The notes under the pieces were generated by a model that did not search any database, was not told the DNA's origin, and saw only the letters and a program-made list of their open reading frames with translations. DNA of 64,000 nucleotides from Girardinichthys multiradiatus (taxonomy: Eukaryota; Chordata; Actinopteri; Cyprinodontiformes; Goodeidae): contig NC_061804.1 of NCBI RefSeq assembly GCF_021462225.1, positions 43,463,975 to 43,527,974 of the forward strand. The letters are read 5' to 3'. Below, piece by piece: positions 1 to 9,844 of the stretch. A program made the translations under genes and the position numbers. Within the stretch, counting starts at the first letter, position 1; each line of letters begins with the position of its first letter.

Positions 1-1288
1 CATTCATATATTTTAGATTCATTGCACACTAACTGAAATATTTCAGGTCTTTTATTGTCTTAATATGGATGATTTTGGCATACAGCTCATGAAAACCCAA
101 AATTCCTATCTCACAAAATTAGCATATCATTAAAAGGGTCTCTAAACGAGCTATGAACCTAATCATCTGAATCAACGAGTTAACTCTAAACACCTGCAAA
201 ATATTCCTGAGGCCTTTAAAACTCCCAGCCTGGTTCATCACTCAAAACCCCAATCATGGGTAAGACTGCCAACCTGACTGCTGTCCAGAAGGCCACTATT
301 GACACCCTCAAGCAAGAGGGTAAGACACAGAAAGAAATTTCTGAACGAATAGGCTGTTCCCAGAGTGCTGTATCAAGGCACCTCAGTGGGAAGTCTGTGG
401 GAAGGAAAAAGTGTGGCAGAAAACGCTGCACAACGAGAAGAGGTGACCGGACCCTGAGGAAGATTGTGGAGAAGGGCCGATTCCAGACCTTGGGGGACCT
501 GCGGAAGCAGTGGACTGAGTCTGGAGTAGAAACATCCAGAGCTACCGTGCACAGGCATGTGCAGGAAATGGGCTACAGGTGCCGCATTCCCTAGGTCAAG
601 ACACTTTTGAACCAGAAACAGCGGCAGAAACGCCTGACCTGGGCTACAGAGAAGCAGCACTGGACTGTTGCTCAGTGGTCCAAAGTACTTTTTTCGGATG
701 AAAGCAAATTCTGCATGTCATTCGGAAATCGAGGTGCCAGAGTCTGGAGGAAGACTGGGGAGAAGAAAATGCCAAAATGCCAGAAGTTCAGTGTCAAGTA
801 CCCACAGTCAGTGATGGTCTGGGGCGCCGTGTCAGCTGCTGGTGTTGGTCCACTGTGTTTTATCAAGGGCAGGGTCAATGCAGCTAGCTATCAGGAGATT
901 TTTGAGCACTTCATGCTTCCATCTGCTGAAAAGCTTTATGGAGATGAAGATTTCATTTTTCAGCACGACCTGGCACCTGCTCACAGTGCCAAAACCACTG
1001 GTAAATGGTTTACTGACCATGGTATCACTGTGCTAAATTGGTTGACGTTTTTGCATTAAAAACACTTTTCTTTTATTGGTCGGATGAAATATGCTAATTT
1101 TGTGAGATAGGAATTTTGGGTTTTCATGAGCTGTATGCCATAATCATCCGTATTAAGACAATAAAAGACCTGAAATATTTCAGTTAGTGTGCAATGAATC
1201 TAAAATATATGAATGTTAAATTTTCAACATGACATTATGGAAAATAATGAACTTTATCACAATATGCTAATATTTTGAGAAGGACCTG
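1..1288 (+). mobile_element. Tc1-type DNA transposon, copy 1 (left end outside window)
   Basis: This is a second copy of the element at 13166-14775. Window base 1 matches base 13239 of that copy, so about 73 bases of the left inverted repeat lie outside the window. The right terminal repeat ends in GGACCTG at 1282-1288, followed by the expected TA target dinucleotide at 1289-1290. Compared with the complete copy it lacks 248 bp, corresponding to 14280-14527, that encode the end of the transposase. It is dead as an autonomous element but its ends could still be mobilised. It lies against an antisense L1 remnant, which it may have inserted into. Confidence 0.93.
256..1059 (+). pseudogene. Tc1 transposase, broken (premature stop and 3' deletion)
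   Basis: A DDE transposase that would cut and paste the element in the nucleus. The ATG at 256 aligns with the start of the intact copy at 13494. The N-terminal paired-like helix-turn-helix region reads through residue 112. There CCC TAG replaces the CAC CAG of the intact copy, giving a stop at 592-594. The same frame resumes and keeps the first catalytic Asp (FSDES) and the second (QHDLAP). It then runs into the 248-bp deletion after the codons for LNW and ends at 1059 in three unrelated residues. The catalytic Glu block (SPDLNPIE) is missing. Both lesions would abolish activity. Confidence 0.93.
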
Positions 1289-1290
1289 TA

Positions 1291-3180
1291 CTACTAAGTC
1301 CTGCTGTTTGCTCTTTGTACGTTAGTCTTTCTAGGCCAAGAGACCCTGGAATTTTCTTCTTCCAAAGTCTCAGAGAGGGGGGGGGGATCCATGCTCTTCC
1401 AGCATAGTGCAATAGATCTGGTAGCTTGAAGAAGTCCATAGTCTATTAAATTTGTCCGCTTCTCTGATTGTTTGAATTCTATTGTGTAAATTCCAAGTAC
1501 ATAAAGAACGTTTAAAGGGATTTTTACAATAAACAGTTCAGAAAAAGACTCTTGATAACATCCTTCCAGAATACCTGCAGTTTAGGACATTCCCATAGAG
1601 AGTAAATAAGAGTTCCGTTTTCAATGAAGCATTTAGCGAAATATTCGGAATATCGTTGGACATGTAATGGAGTCTGACAGGTGTTGTATATGTTCTTATG
1701 AGGCATTTATATTGCAAAAGTTTAAAATTTATTTATTTGTCTGTTTTTGTGCTTTTGAACAAGCTGGGTTCCAATCCCCTTCGTCTGTATTTTCTTAGAT
1801 ATCCCTTCTCCAAGCATCCAGTCTATTCACCGCCGAGTCATTAGAGTTGAGCATCATTAAGTTATAGAACACAGAAAGAAACCTTTCTTCTTTTGAATTC
1901 CCAAGACAGATCTCCTCTATTTTTGTTAATGGAGCAATGTCAACAATTTGTTTCAGTTTTTTCAATTGTAAATATTTTAAAAAATGTTTTGAGGGTATTC
2001 GATATTTTAACATAACTGATCAAAAGTGATCAACACACCATCTGTATATACATCTTTAACTTTTTGAATGCTTTTAGCCTTCCATATTTTAAATCCTCCA
2101 TAATGTTTACCAGGAGTAAATTTATTATTACCCCAAATAGGGGTAATGATAAATTTGCATGAATCTAATGATAACATCGCTGTGTCTTTATTAGTTTTTT
2201 CATATAGTACATTAAGGACACATCTTTTTGGTAGCTTAGTCTTGTTTTAACAAAACCTTGTTGACTTCTTTTATCAAATTGGGCAAGTATATGTCTGGTC
2301 TCCCAGAAAGTGCTTTACACAGAATCTTTATGTCACATCCCATAAGATTGATGCCTCTATAAGAAGAGCATTCTGTCGGGGGCTTGTTTGGTTTTAATAA
2401 AAGGGTTATTGTAGCTAGCCTCGATGAGTACGGGAGTATTCCAGATTTATATGATTCTTCATACATTAAGAAGTGGCGATATTAATTTATTTTTAAATGT
2501 TTTATAAAATTCGATTGGACGTCCATCTGGACCTGGAATTTTACCACTATTCAAATTGTCTATAGCTTCTGACAGATCTTTTACTGTTAAAGGACTTTCA
2601 AGGGATGTTTTATCCTCCTCTGAGAAGGTTTGTAAATTTAGTTAATCAAGAAATACAGCTGTGTTTCTTTGTTTCCAGTATATTCTGATTTATATAGAGA
2701 TTTGTAATACTCCTTAAAATGTCTGTTTATTTCTAAAGGATCTGTTGTTATATTGCCCAACTTCAATGTGATGCTAGTAATTGTTTTTTCCATTTGCATC
2801 TTTTCTATCTTCCAGGCCAATATTTTACCTGCCTTCTCTCGTTGATCATGGAAAGTTGGAAAGTCCTGTCAGTCTTATATCAATGCTATCCAATTTAGCT
2901 CCAATGTCCGACCAGAGCGAATTTTACTCATCTATTACTTCAGTCTTGCTAGCCATGTTAGCATCTGTGTTGCACGTCGGGCTCGGTGTGGTTGTTTTAG
3001 CGCTTGTCTTGCGTCTTCGGGAAAATATTTTACACTGATTCACAGATAAGGCCTTTGATATATCAATGCCGTATTCTTCGATCCACGTCAACATCGTTTG
3101 CAAGGGTTTTTTATAGAAAGCTCGATCTTACGAGTTAGGACTTAGGAACTATTCCCCTATGCTGCCATCTTGAAACTCTT
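1291..3180 (-). pseudogene. L1-type LINE remnant, 5' end plus pieces of ORF2
   Basis: Read from 3180 downward, the start resembles an L1-type 5' leader. A short ORF1-like start (MASKTE) at 2956 soon meets a stop. An internal deletion then joins to the ORF2 pre-RT region (2820-2638, residues such as TDPLEINRHFKEYYKSLY). The reverse transcriptase follows at 2466-2236 (LLLKPNKPP, SSYRGINLM). After another deletion come the C-terminal pieces at 2013-1795 (FLKYLQLKK, KIEEICLG) and 1706-1524 (GTLIYSLWECPKLQVFW), the usual L1 C-terminal region. There are many stops and frameshifts and no YXDD box survives. The low-coordinate end abuts the Tc1 TA at 1289-1290. The sub-family is not known. Confidence 0.82.
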
Positions 3181-4382
3181 TCCTTTTAATTTATTGTTAA
3201 AGTAAACCTTTAAAAGTTCAAAATGAAATTGGTCCAAGGGACCAATAAGTTAAGGTTTCTGTCCTAGCACATATAATCATAAGAAATTGATTTAGCATTA
3301 TGTCTACAGTATAGGGGCCATAACAAGGGCCAGGACCAGTTATACAGGGGCACTGGCCCCTGTTGGCCGCCTATCTAGAACCCCCAATGTATAGAGCACC
3401 AATTCACAACACATGTTGTCTCAAAGCACCTTACATGCATTCATATAGTATATACATTTTAATTAGATTCTTGGTATAAACACTGCAATCACATTCTGTC
3501 ACGTTACCATCACAAGTATCAATACATTTCATTGGGATTTAGGTAATAGACCAACATAAGTGTGTGTGTGTGTGTAGGTGTGAGGTGGAAAGAGAGAACC
3601 TATGGTTTTCAACATTGAAAGAAATAAAACTAATTTGGTGTGCATTCTTATTCAACCCTTTTATTGTATTGTTTTTCTCGTGCAACCTTCAGAACTTACA
3701 TAATTAGTCCACCTAGGGGTGATGATTTCTTACAAAGTTGGACTATGGGAGACCAATGTGGTTCTTTTTGCTTATTTTTTCTTAAAGAATTCTGAAGAAA
3801 CATTTTACCAGCCAGAGAAACACAACTGGATATAAAGTACCAGGGGATAAGGGTCAGGCTCCCATGCCCCACACTCTAGTAGTTCACAAGGTTTGCATCA
3901 GTCTTCTTCTAGCTTTCCCAAGACATCCATCTTACACAGGTTGGGTTACAGCACCCTTGTGTTGTCGTAAATCACTGAGATAGTCATTAATTTTTAATAT
4001 TCAGCAACCTATGTGCTGTGCTGCAGTCCAACTAGCTTCTCCACTTCTCTTACTAAGCCTCATCCATTACAGCCTGTCTTTGCTGTCTTTCCGCTGTGCA
4101 TGTTTGGCTGTACTTTTCTGATATCATTAATACTCATCAAGAACACCCTCCATTCATGCCACATTCTACCAGGCAATTTACGCTCTAATACCTTCTCCCA
4201 CCTACATCTTCCTTCTCTTTTTAATACATTACCATCCGTTTTACTCATCTAATTCTATTCATAGCGACATAGCAAACTTTAGTCCTGAGTTTTATTTAGC
4301 CATTTATTAGGATTGTGTATACAATTGAACTAAGAAGTTCAAGTACACTTTCTCCAAAATAATATTGATGAAATTTAAATAA
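3181..4382. other. No gene seen; dispersed-repeat fragment and short GT run
   Basis: I see no coding signal here. About 3395-3560 resembles a common fish 3'-LINE or SINE-like repeat (AATTCACAACACATG, AAAGCACCTTACA). A (TG)n run of about 16 bases sits at 3560-3575. The short open frames at 4013-4252 look like chance. Confidence 0.5.
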
Positions 4383-4540
4383 GACTCCCGGCCGGGGTTC
4401 TTTCTGCATGGAGTTTACATGTTTTCCCCGTGCATGCTATTTTCATCGGGTACTCCGGTTTCCTCCCACAGTCCAAAAACATGACTGTTAGGTTAATTGG
4501 TCTCTCTAAATTGCCCTTAGGTGTAAATGAGTGTTTGTAT
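4383..4540 (+). repeat. tRNA-derived SINE (family 1), left part of a copy split by the retrovirus
   Basis: This matches the body of the full SINE at 9484-9844 (TTTCTGCATGGAGTTTACAT, CCTCCCACAGTCCAAAAACA), but begins near the B-box, so the tRNA-like head is missing. It stops at GTAT (4537-4540), exactly where the retroviral LTR begins. The rest of the same SINE resumes at 12886. Confidence 0.9.
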
Positions 4541-4969
4541 TGTTGTGGAATTTTCTTATCAAAGTGGGTAGAAGTTGACTCATAACAAGAGAAAATCCGG
4601 ACTTTGTCTTTATAAGTTTTATTCAAAGGCATTCAGCGTTTGAAGACCCTGACACTGAGGTTAGTCAGTGAAACAGAGCCCCGATCAACATTTACACACA
4701 GTATTTGTACCAGAACATGACAGTGTTATCTCAACACTTCAAAGAGTCTGTGTTTTATGACCCCAGACCCTTCTCGGGTTCAGAGGTGACTAGGTTACCT
4801 AGGAACAACCATCTACTCTCCCTGAGGCATCACCCTAACAAATGCCCTTAACCATTAAACTTCTGATAATGGCTTTTACAGCTTCCTCCTCTAACACAGA
4901 TGTTCACTGGAGTGAGGTAAACCAAAGGTCATACACTGTGGAATGCTTACTGCAATAATTTCCATCACA
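4541..4969 (-). repeat. 3' LTR of the endogenous retrovirus
   Basis: A 429-bp direct repeat of the 5' LTR with four substitutions. One of them changes the TATA box to TACAAATA (+ strand TATTTGTA near 4700). It holds an extra 18-bp stretch (ACCTAGGAACAACCATCT). GTAT at 4537-4540 is the matching target duplication. Confidence 0.93.
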
Positions 4970-4981
4970 CTCCTTTCTTCT
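4970..4981 (-). other. Polypurine tract
   Basis: AGAAGAAAGGAG on the minus strand directly abuts the start of the 3' LTR (TGTGATGG). This is the expected position of the retroviral plus-strand primer. Confidence 0.75.
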
Positions 4982-4984
4982 GAT

Positions 4985-5840
4985 TACAAGATAATCACAA
5001 CTAAAGGAAAATTCTTCAAAACCATCACCCCTCTCAGCTAACAGATAATCCAAAGCCATTCTAGTTTGCAAACTCATCGTTCTAATAGCTTAGGCTGATT
5101 GAAGTATAAGTTGTGACCGTAGGTAGTAAGTGAGCTAGATAACATACTCCAGACCAAGTAGCAGGCAGATACAGATATGATCTATTTCCACAGATCCAAC
5201 CCATGTTCTTAGGACACGAGAACCCATCTCTACTAGGAAAAGTAACAAGAACCCTGGTTAATTTACCTGCCTGGCCATACAATTAACCTCCATCCGGTAA
5301 GGCTGTAAGATTAAGAGTTAACACAAAGGGATCTGGAGCCAAAGATTCTGAAATAGTATAAGGATCAGTTCTGACAGGACAAGGTCTAGATGTATTAATG
5401 TGGGTCAAGGCACATGAAACTGGTATAATAGTTTTACAACCCTCCGTCTTTCCAAGGAAATAAGGTGTACTTTCCTCCTGTGTAATACAAATATCTGGAT
5501 CTTTAATCGGATTTCTAATACCCCGAATTCTATAAAGAGTTCCTGTAGAAGCACACGTTAAATTAGTCTCACTAGAAAATTTACTAACATTTCTGCTTTT
5601 TCTTACAGTATAATTCCTCACAGTTTTGATGCATCAGTTGCCACCAAACATTATCAGTATGATCATAGTAGTCAGAAAAGTGATGAATCTCTCTTCGAAT
5701 CCGCTGATGAATATTATTAGTCAGATTAACCACACATTGTCTTTGCTGTACCTTTCCCAAAATGAACACAAGAGTTATAAAAAAATACTTGCAATACCAA
5801 TCATTAGCATCAGAACAGACCATCTTCCATTTAACTGCAT
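4985..5840 (-). pseudogene. Retroviral env remnant, frameshifted and truncated
   Basis: A decayed envelope glycoprotein gene. A start at 5840 opens into a hydrophobic signal-peptide-like segment, then the frame breaks. The reading continues in two other frames (5823-5584 and 5621 onward) through a surface-subunit-like region with many Cys and N-glycosylation-type sites. An in-frame stop lies at 5285-5283. After it come the residues WICG and YLYLPATWSG, typical of class-I retroviral Env before the cleavage region. Close to 5050-5000 a short stretch resembles the conserved TM ectodomain, but the coding then runs straight into the polypurine tract, so the membrane anchor and cytoplasmic tail are missing. 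It cannot encode a functional product. Confidence 0.8.
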
Positions 5841-6154
5841 CGTGACCTTGAAGTGGAATGTCCTTTCTTCTGGTACTGAAAGCAAACAGTTTTTTTTCAA
5901 AGAAAACAAATTATAAACACAACTTAAAAAACAAAAAATCCTGCTGACTCTCCTGAGTGGCTTCAAGCTGCCCTGTTACCAGTCTGGTACAGGTGGGCAG
6001 TTGTAGGAAGCTCCTCTAGAAATATATTTAGAAACAGGAACTCTAACCTGCTGGAAGTTAGGCTTCCATAGTCCAACTAAACAACGGTGGAAATGAACAC
6101 ATTCAAATTTGTAATAATACCATAATGATAGATATCAAGCAATAAACATAAAAG

Positions 6155-6940
6155 TTAGATAAAAGCATCCGAGATATCCTCCTCAGAGTCAGTCTCGCTG
6201 TCAAAGTGGGAGGAAAGAATCTCTCACTGTGGTGTGTGTGCAGTGAGGCAAATGACCTTATGATTTCTAACTTTCAGGCAATGCGATGGCCTTAAGTAAA
6301 TTCTGAAATAACGTTGCACTGCCCAAGGGATTATTGTGCCCTTGTAAGAACAGTGTTCTTCAACCACCTGTTCAATCACTTGCCAGTGATCAGCTTATAG
6401 TTCTTTATTTTGTGGTGGTCCGCTGTCCTCACACCTTTCAGCCGTGGATGATCCAGTTAGAAGATGACTTGTGTCCTGGAAGCCAGATGAAGCTGGAGGA
6501 GCTGGAGCTTTCCTGCAGCTTTCCTGCAGCTTTCCTGGGTGTCTAGTAGGATCTGATATGGGCCATTCCAGCGCCTGGACTTCCTGTGTTTTCTCCTAGA
6601 TTCTCTGACCAGAATCCAGTCCCCAGGAATAAAGGACTGGAGGGTGGAAGTGGCTGTTTCTGGTAATGCAGCCTTCACCGTCTGTGAAACTTGAGAAAAC
6701 ACAGTGGACAGGTTTTGACAGTAAAACAACATCCTATCTTCACACAAAGATGTGGAAGAAAATTATCTTGGCAATATCCGCATGTCCAAATTAGGAGACC
6801 TGCCACACAGCACTTCAAAAGGACTGAGATTTGCCTGTGTCCTTTGTCTCAATCTCATATAAGTGAGAACAATAGGTAGAGTCTTCACAACACTTGGCTA
6901 ATTTTCAATTCAAAGTCCCATTCTCAAACCTAAGTGCTTA
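6155..6940 (-). pseudogene. Retroviral pol remnant: end of integrase
   Basis: Integrase inserts viral DNA into the host genome. Only the end of the core domain (an NGTL-KLAK-like stretch near 6930-6900, then residues like LSPFEVLCGR around 6820) and the C-terminal domain survive. The C-terminal part at about 6640-6520 shows PGDWILVRES and WNGPYQILL, the GPY/F-type module of gammaretrovirus-like integrases. The frame is broken near 6510-6540, where a short CTGCAGCTTTC unit is repeated. Downstream coding (SHCLK, then an acidic tail) reaches a stop at 6155. The first two catalytic Asp residues, the zinc-binding domain and all of RT are absent. Confidence 0.8.
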
Positions 6941-8724
6941 ACTACATGAACTTCATCAAAACATCCAACAAAATCCAAAGAATTGATCTTCTGACTTCAC
7001 CTGATATACTAGCAATGACCATCAGCTAAATATTCTGAATATCAAAAATGTGACATGATGTTTGAGGAAGGTCTGATTACAGGTCAACATTTCATAGTTT
7101 CAGAATACCCACAAAGAATTTCAAAAATGGTCTAATCTGTGGAGATATAAAATTTCACAAAAAATCAACACCATCATTTCAGAGAGGTTTTCAGAATGTG
7201 GTCTTAGGGAGCTATGCACCATTTATATAAACAAAGTACAACGTCTCTCTCGCATTGTCACTAAGTCCTCACTGGAGGTATGAGCTACCCTTTTTCCCAT
7301 GAGTGCTAAAACTTTTGGAACCCCATGTTACTTTATTCTGACATTCCCCTCTTCTGGCGCAGGGTCCAACCCATGCGACAATCCAGCAAAAAGTTTGTAC
7401 AAAAATGTTCTAGTAACCAAGATCACATTACATAGAACCAAAGAAATGAATTCTGACATAACCATGTGTCACTATGAATTTAACAAAAGCAACATAAAGA
7501 AAAAAAAAAAAAAAGAAATCCAGATGTTTTTAACTGCAATTCAGTTCCATTAACAACAAAACACAAACTTTAGTTATTCAGTTCATCAATGTCTCACTTA
7601 GAAATTAGTCACATATCCTAATTTGTCTTGTACAAAGATGAGTATTAGATTAATGGACATCCAATGTAATTCAGATGCATAAACCCTACAAATTGAATCT
7701 CATAAATAATTCCCACCAAGTATGAAATCATAACTCTGATTCTTTATCAAAAATATATTCCTTACTTTTGGCATATCTTGAATTGTCAGCTAGCTTAATG
7801 GTACCAGGGAAACTTTCAATCTAATAAATCACCAGTGAATCTGTATGCAAAACTAATTCTTCAAACTAGTTTAAACTATTTCATTAACCTTTTAGTAATA
7901 AAACACATAAATCTAAAAGTCATGCTACATCCTTAATCATTATACAAAAAAACAAACATGTTTTTAAGGCAACAATCACTACAAGCATTTTGATTCTATT
8001 GTCTCTTACACAGTGTTAAAACTCAGGAATGGAGGTGCTGAGCGTTACCATGACAACAAAGGCATGAACCAACCTGGTAGGTGGGCGGAGTCAGGCAGAA
8101 CTAACCTTTGATTGACAGCCTATGGGCGGACCCACAGTTTCTTCATCCCATCCCACATTAGTGTAACTTAAACTGCAAAGCTATTAACATGCACCTACCT
8201 GAGAAACAAGCTGCTTCTTAACTCTCCTGAAAACTCAAAGTTTAATCAATCTGGGATTTAGAAACATTATTCTAAACATGGATTATTGTTTCATGCAACA
8301 TATAATCAAACATTCAGTCCAACAAAACAAAGACAAAACATCAAAGACAAACAAATGGCCAAATTTGAAGCTTCAAGAATTCAAAGAAATTTTTAACAAT
8401 CTCTTTTCAGAATATGTTTTCTCAGCCATATCTTTTAATGCTATAATTGATCAATTTTGTTATGACAATCGTCAGGATCCTTTTTTTAAAAATGAGTGCA
8501 CATAGTCCAAAAATCTCAAAGTATTTAGAAGCACAGCAACAGTTTTCTCTTATATGAATCCAAATTTACTGATGCTGAAACCTTTTGCTAATAATTGTAC
8601 TGTAACTCTGTAATAATAACTACAATCCTGAGAGTTATTGTTATAGTTCTCTTTTTGTTTGGCTCAATTTGATCGCAGCTGCATTGCAGAATTTCAAGTT
8701 AAATGCAAAGAAGTATTTTTAATT

Positions 8725-8775
8725 TAATTCAATTCAAATTCAAAGATACTTTATTGATCCCCGAGGGGAAATTAG
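8725..8775 (-). repeat. LINE 3'-tail fragment inside the provirus
   Basis: The sequence TACTTTATTGATCCCCGAGG, preceded by AATTCAATTCAAATTCAAAG, matches the antisense 3' end of the LINE at 31431-33864 (TACTTTATTAATCCCAAAGG). Only the tail is present. Confidence 0.65.
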
Positions 8776-9483
8776 AAAAGTCAGCGTTGACATTTTCATG
8801 TTATACCCAAACTAAACAAAACTGCAGTGTTTGACTTAATCAGAAATTAAGATAAGAAGCTTGTCTCCAAACTGGACTTTTTCTCATTTTCTTTAATTTG
8901 GTATATTTAAATTTTGAGAGTTGGGGAGAACTTATTACTAGAACCCCTCTTTTACAATCCAAATGCTGATAAATGTTCAAATATTTTATCTCTTAGTAAT
9001 CTGAAATCACCTTCTGTATCTTTGTACTCCTATGTATTCCTTTAATCTTTAAACCCTAAGAAATCAAACAAGGAGACTTGAGTTTGAGCCGACCATCCTC
9101 TTACTGTTAAGAGAGCCTTTATTTCTTTTCTTTTCCTAAAATGAAGGATTTTACTTGTCTTTATTCCGTTATACAAGTCCTAACCTTGGTTCCAAAACTA
9201 AACTCTTCAACCCCAATCTGTGTTCCCCAGAGTAGAAATTTTGAGTATTATTGCATTTCAAAGCCACCAAATGACTGGAACTCATCATTGGCTTAGATCT
9301 ATTTTAATAAGTAATCAGCCTACCTTTAATTAAGTATTATAATTTTATGGACCCAAAATCTATGGCTTACAGGCTTCAGGAGTCCAGGAACCACAAGTTG
9401 AGTACTACTGCATTGAACAATGGTGTTAACTTTCTGCAGAGATTGAAGGATTGGCTAAATATATTGTTTCTGCATGGACAATA

Positions 9484-9844
9484 GGGCTGCACGGTGGCGC
9501 AGTTGGTAGCACTGTTGCCTTGCAGCAAGAAGGTCCTGGGTTCAATTCCCAACCAGGGGTCTTTCTGCATGGAGTTTGCATGTTCTCCCCGTGCATGTGT
9601 GGGTTCTCACCAGGTACTCTGGCTTCCTCCCACAGTCCAAAGACATGCCTGTTAGGTTAATTGGTCACTCTAAATTGCCCTTAGGTGTATGAATGAGTGT
9701 GTGCATGGTTGTTTGTGTGTTGCCCTGTGATGGACTGGTGACTTGTCCAGGGTGTACCCTGCCTCTCGCCCATAGACTGCTGGAGATAGGCACCAGCTCC
9801 CCCATGACCCACTATGGAACAAGTGGTAGAAAATGACTGACTGA
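9484..9844 (+). mobile_element. tRNA-derived SINE (family 1), full copy with 14-bp duplications
   Basis: This is the best copy in the window. A perfect Pol III A box (TGGCGCAGTTGG) lies at 9495-9506 and a B box (GGTTCAATTCC) at 9539-9549. A conserved body and a (TGAC)-like tail ending at 9844 follow. Identical 14-bp flanks CTGCATGGACAATA at 9470-9483 and 9845-9858 show target-primed insertion. It sits inside the provirus interior. Other copies are at 4383/12886 (split), 17554 and 21928. Confidence 0.93.

Noticed and set aside
9495..9549. Possible functional tRNA gene (perfect A and B boxes)
   Set aside because: The boxes belong to the head of a SINE with poly-repeat tail and target duplications; the tRNA fold is not kept.
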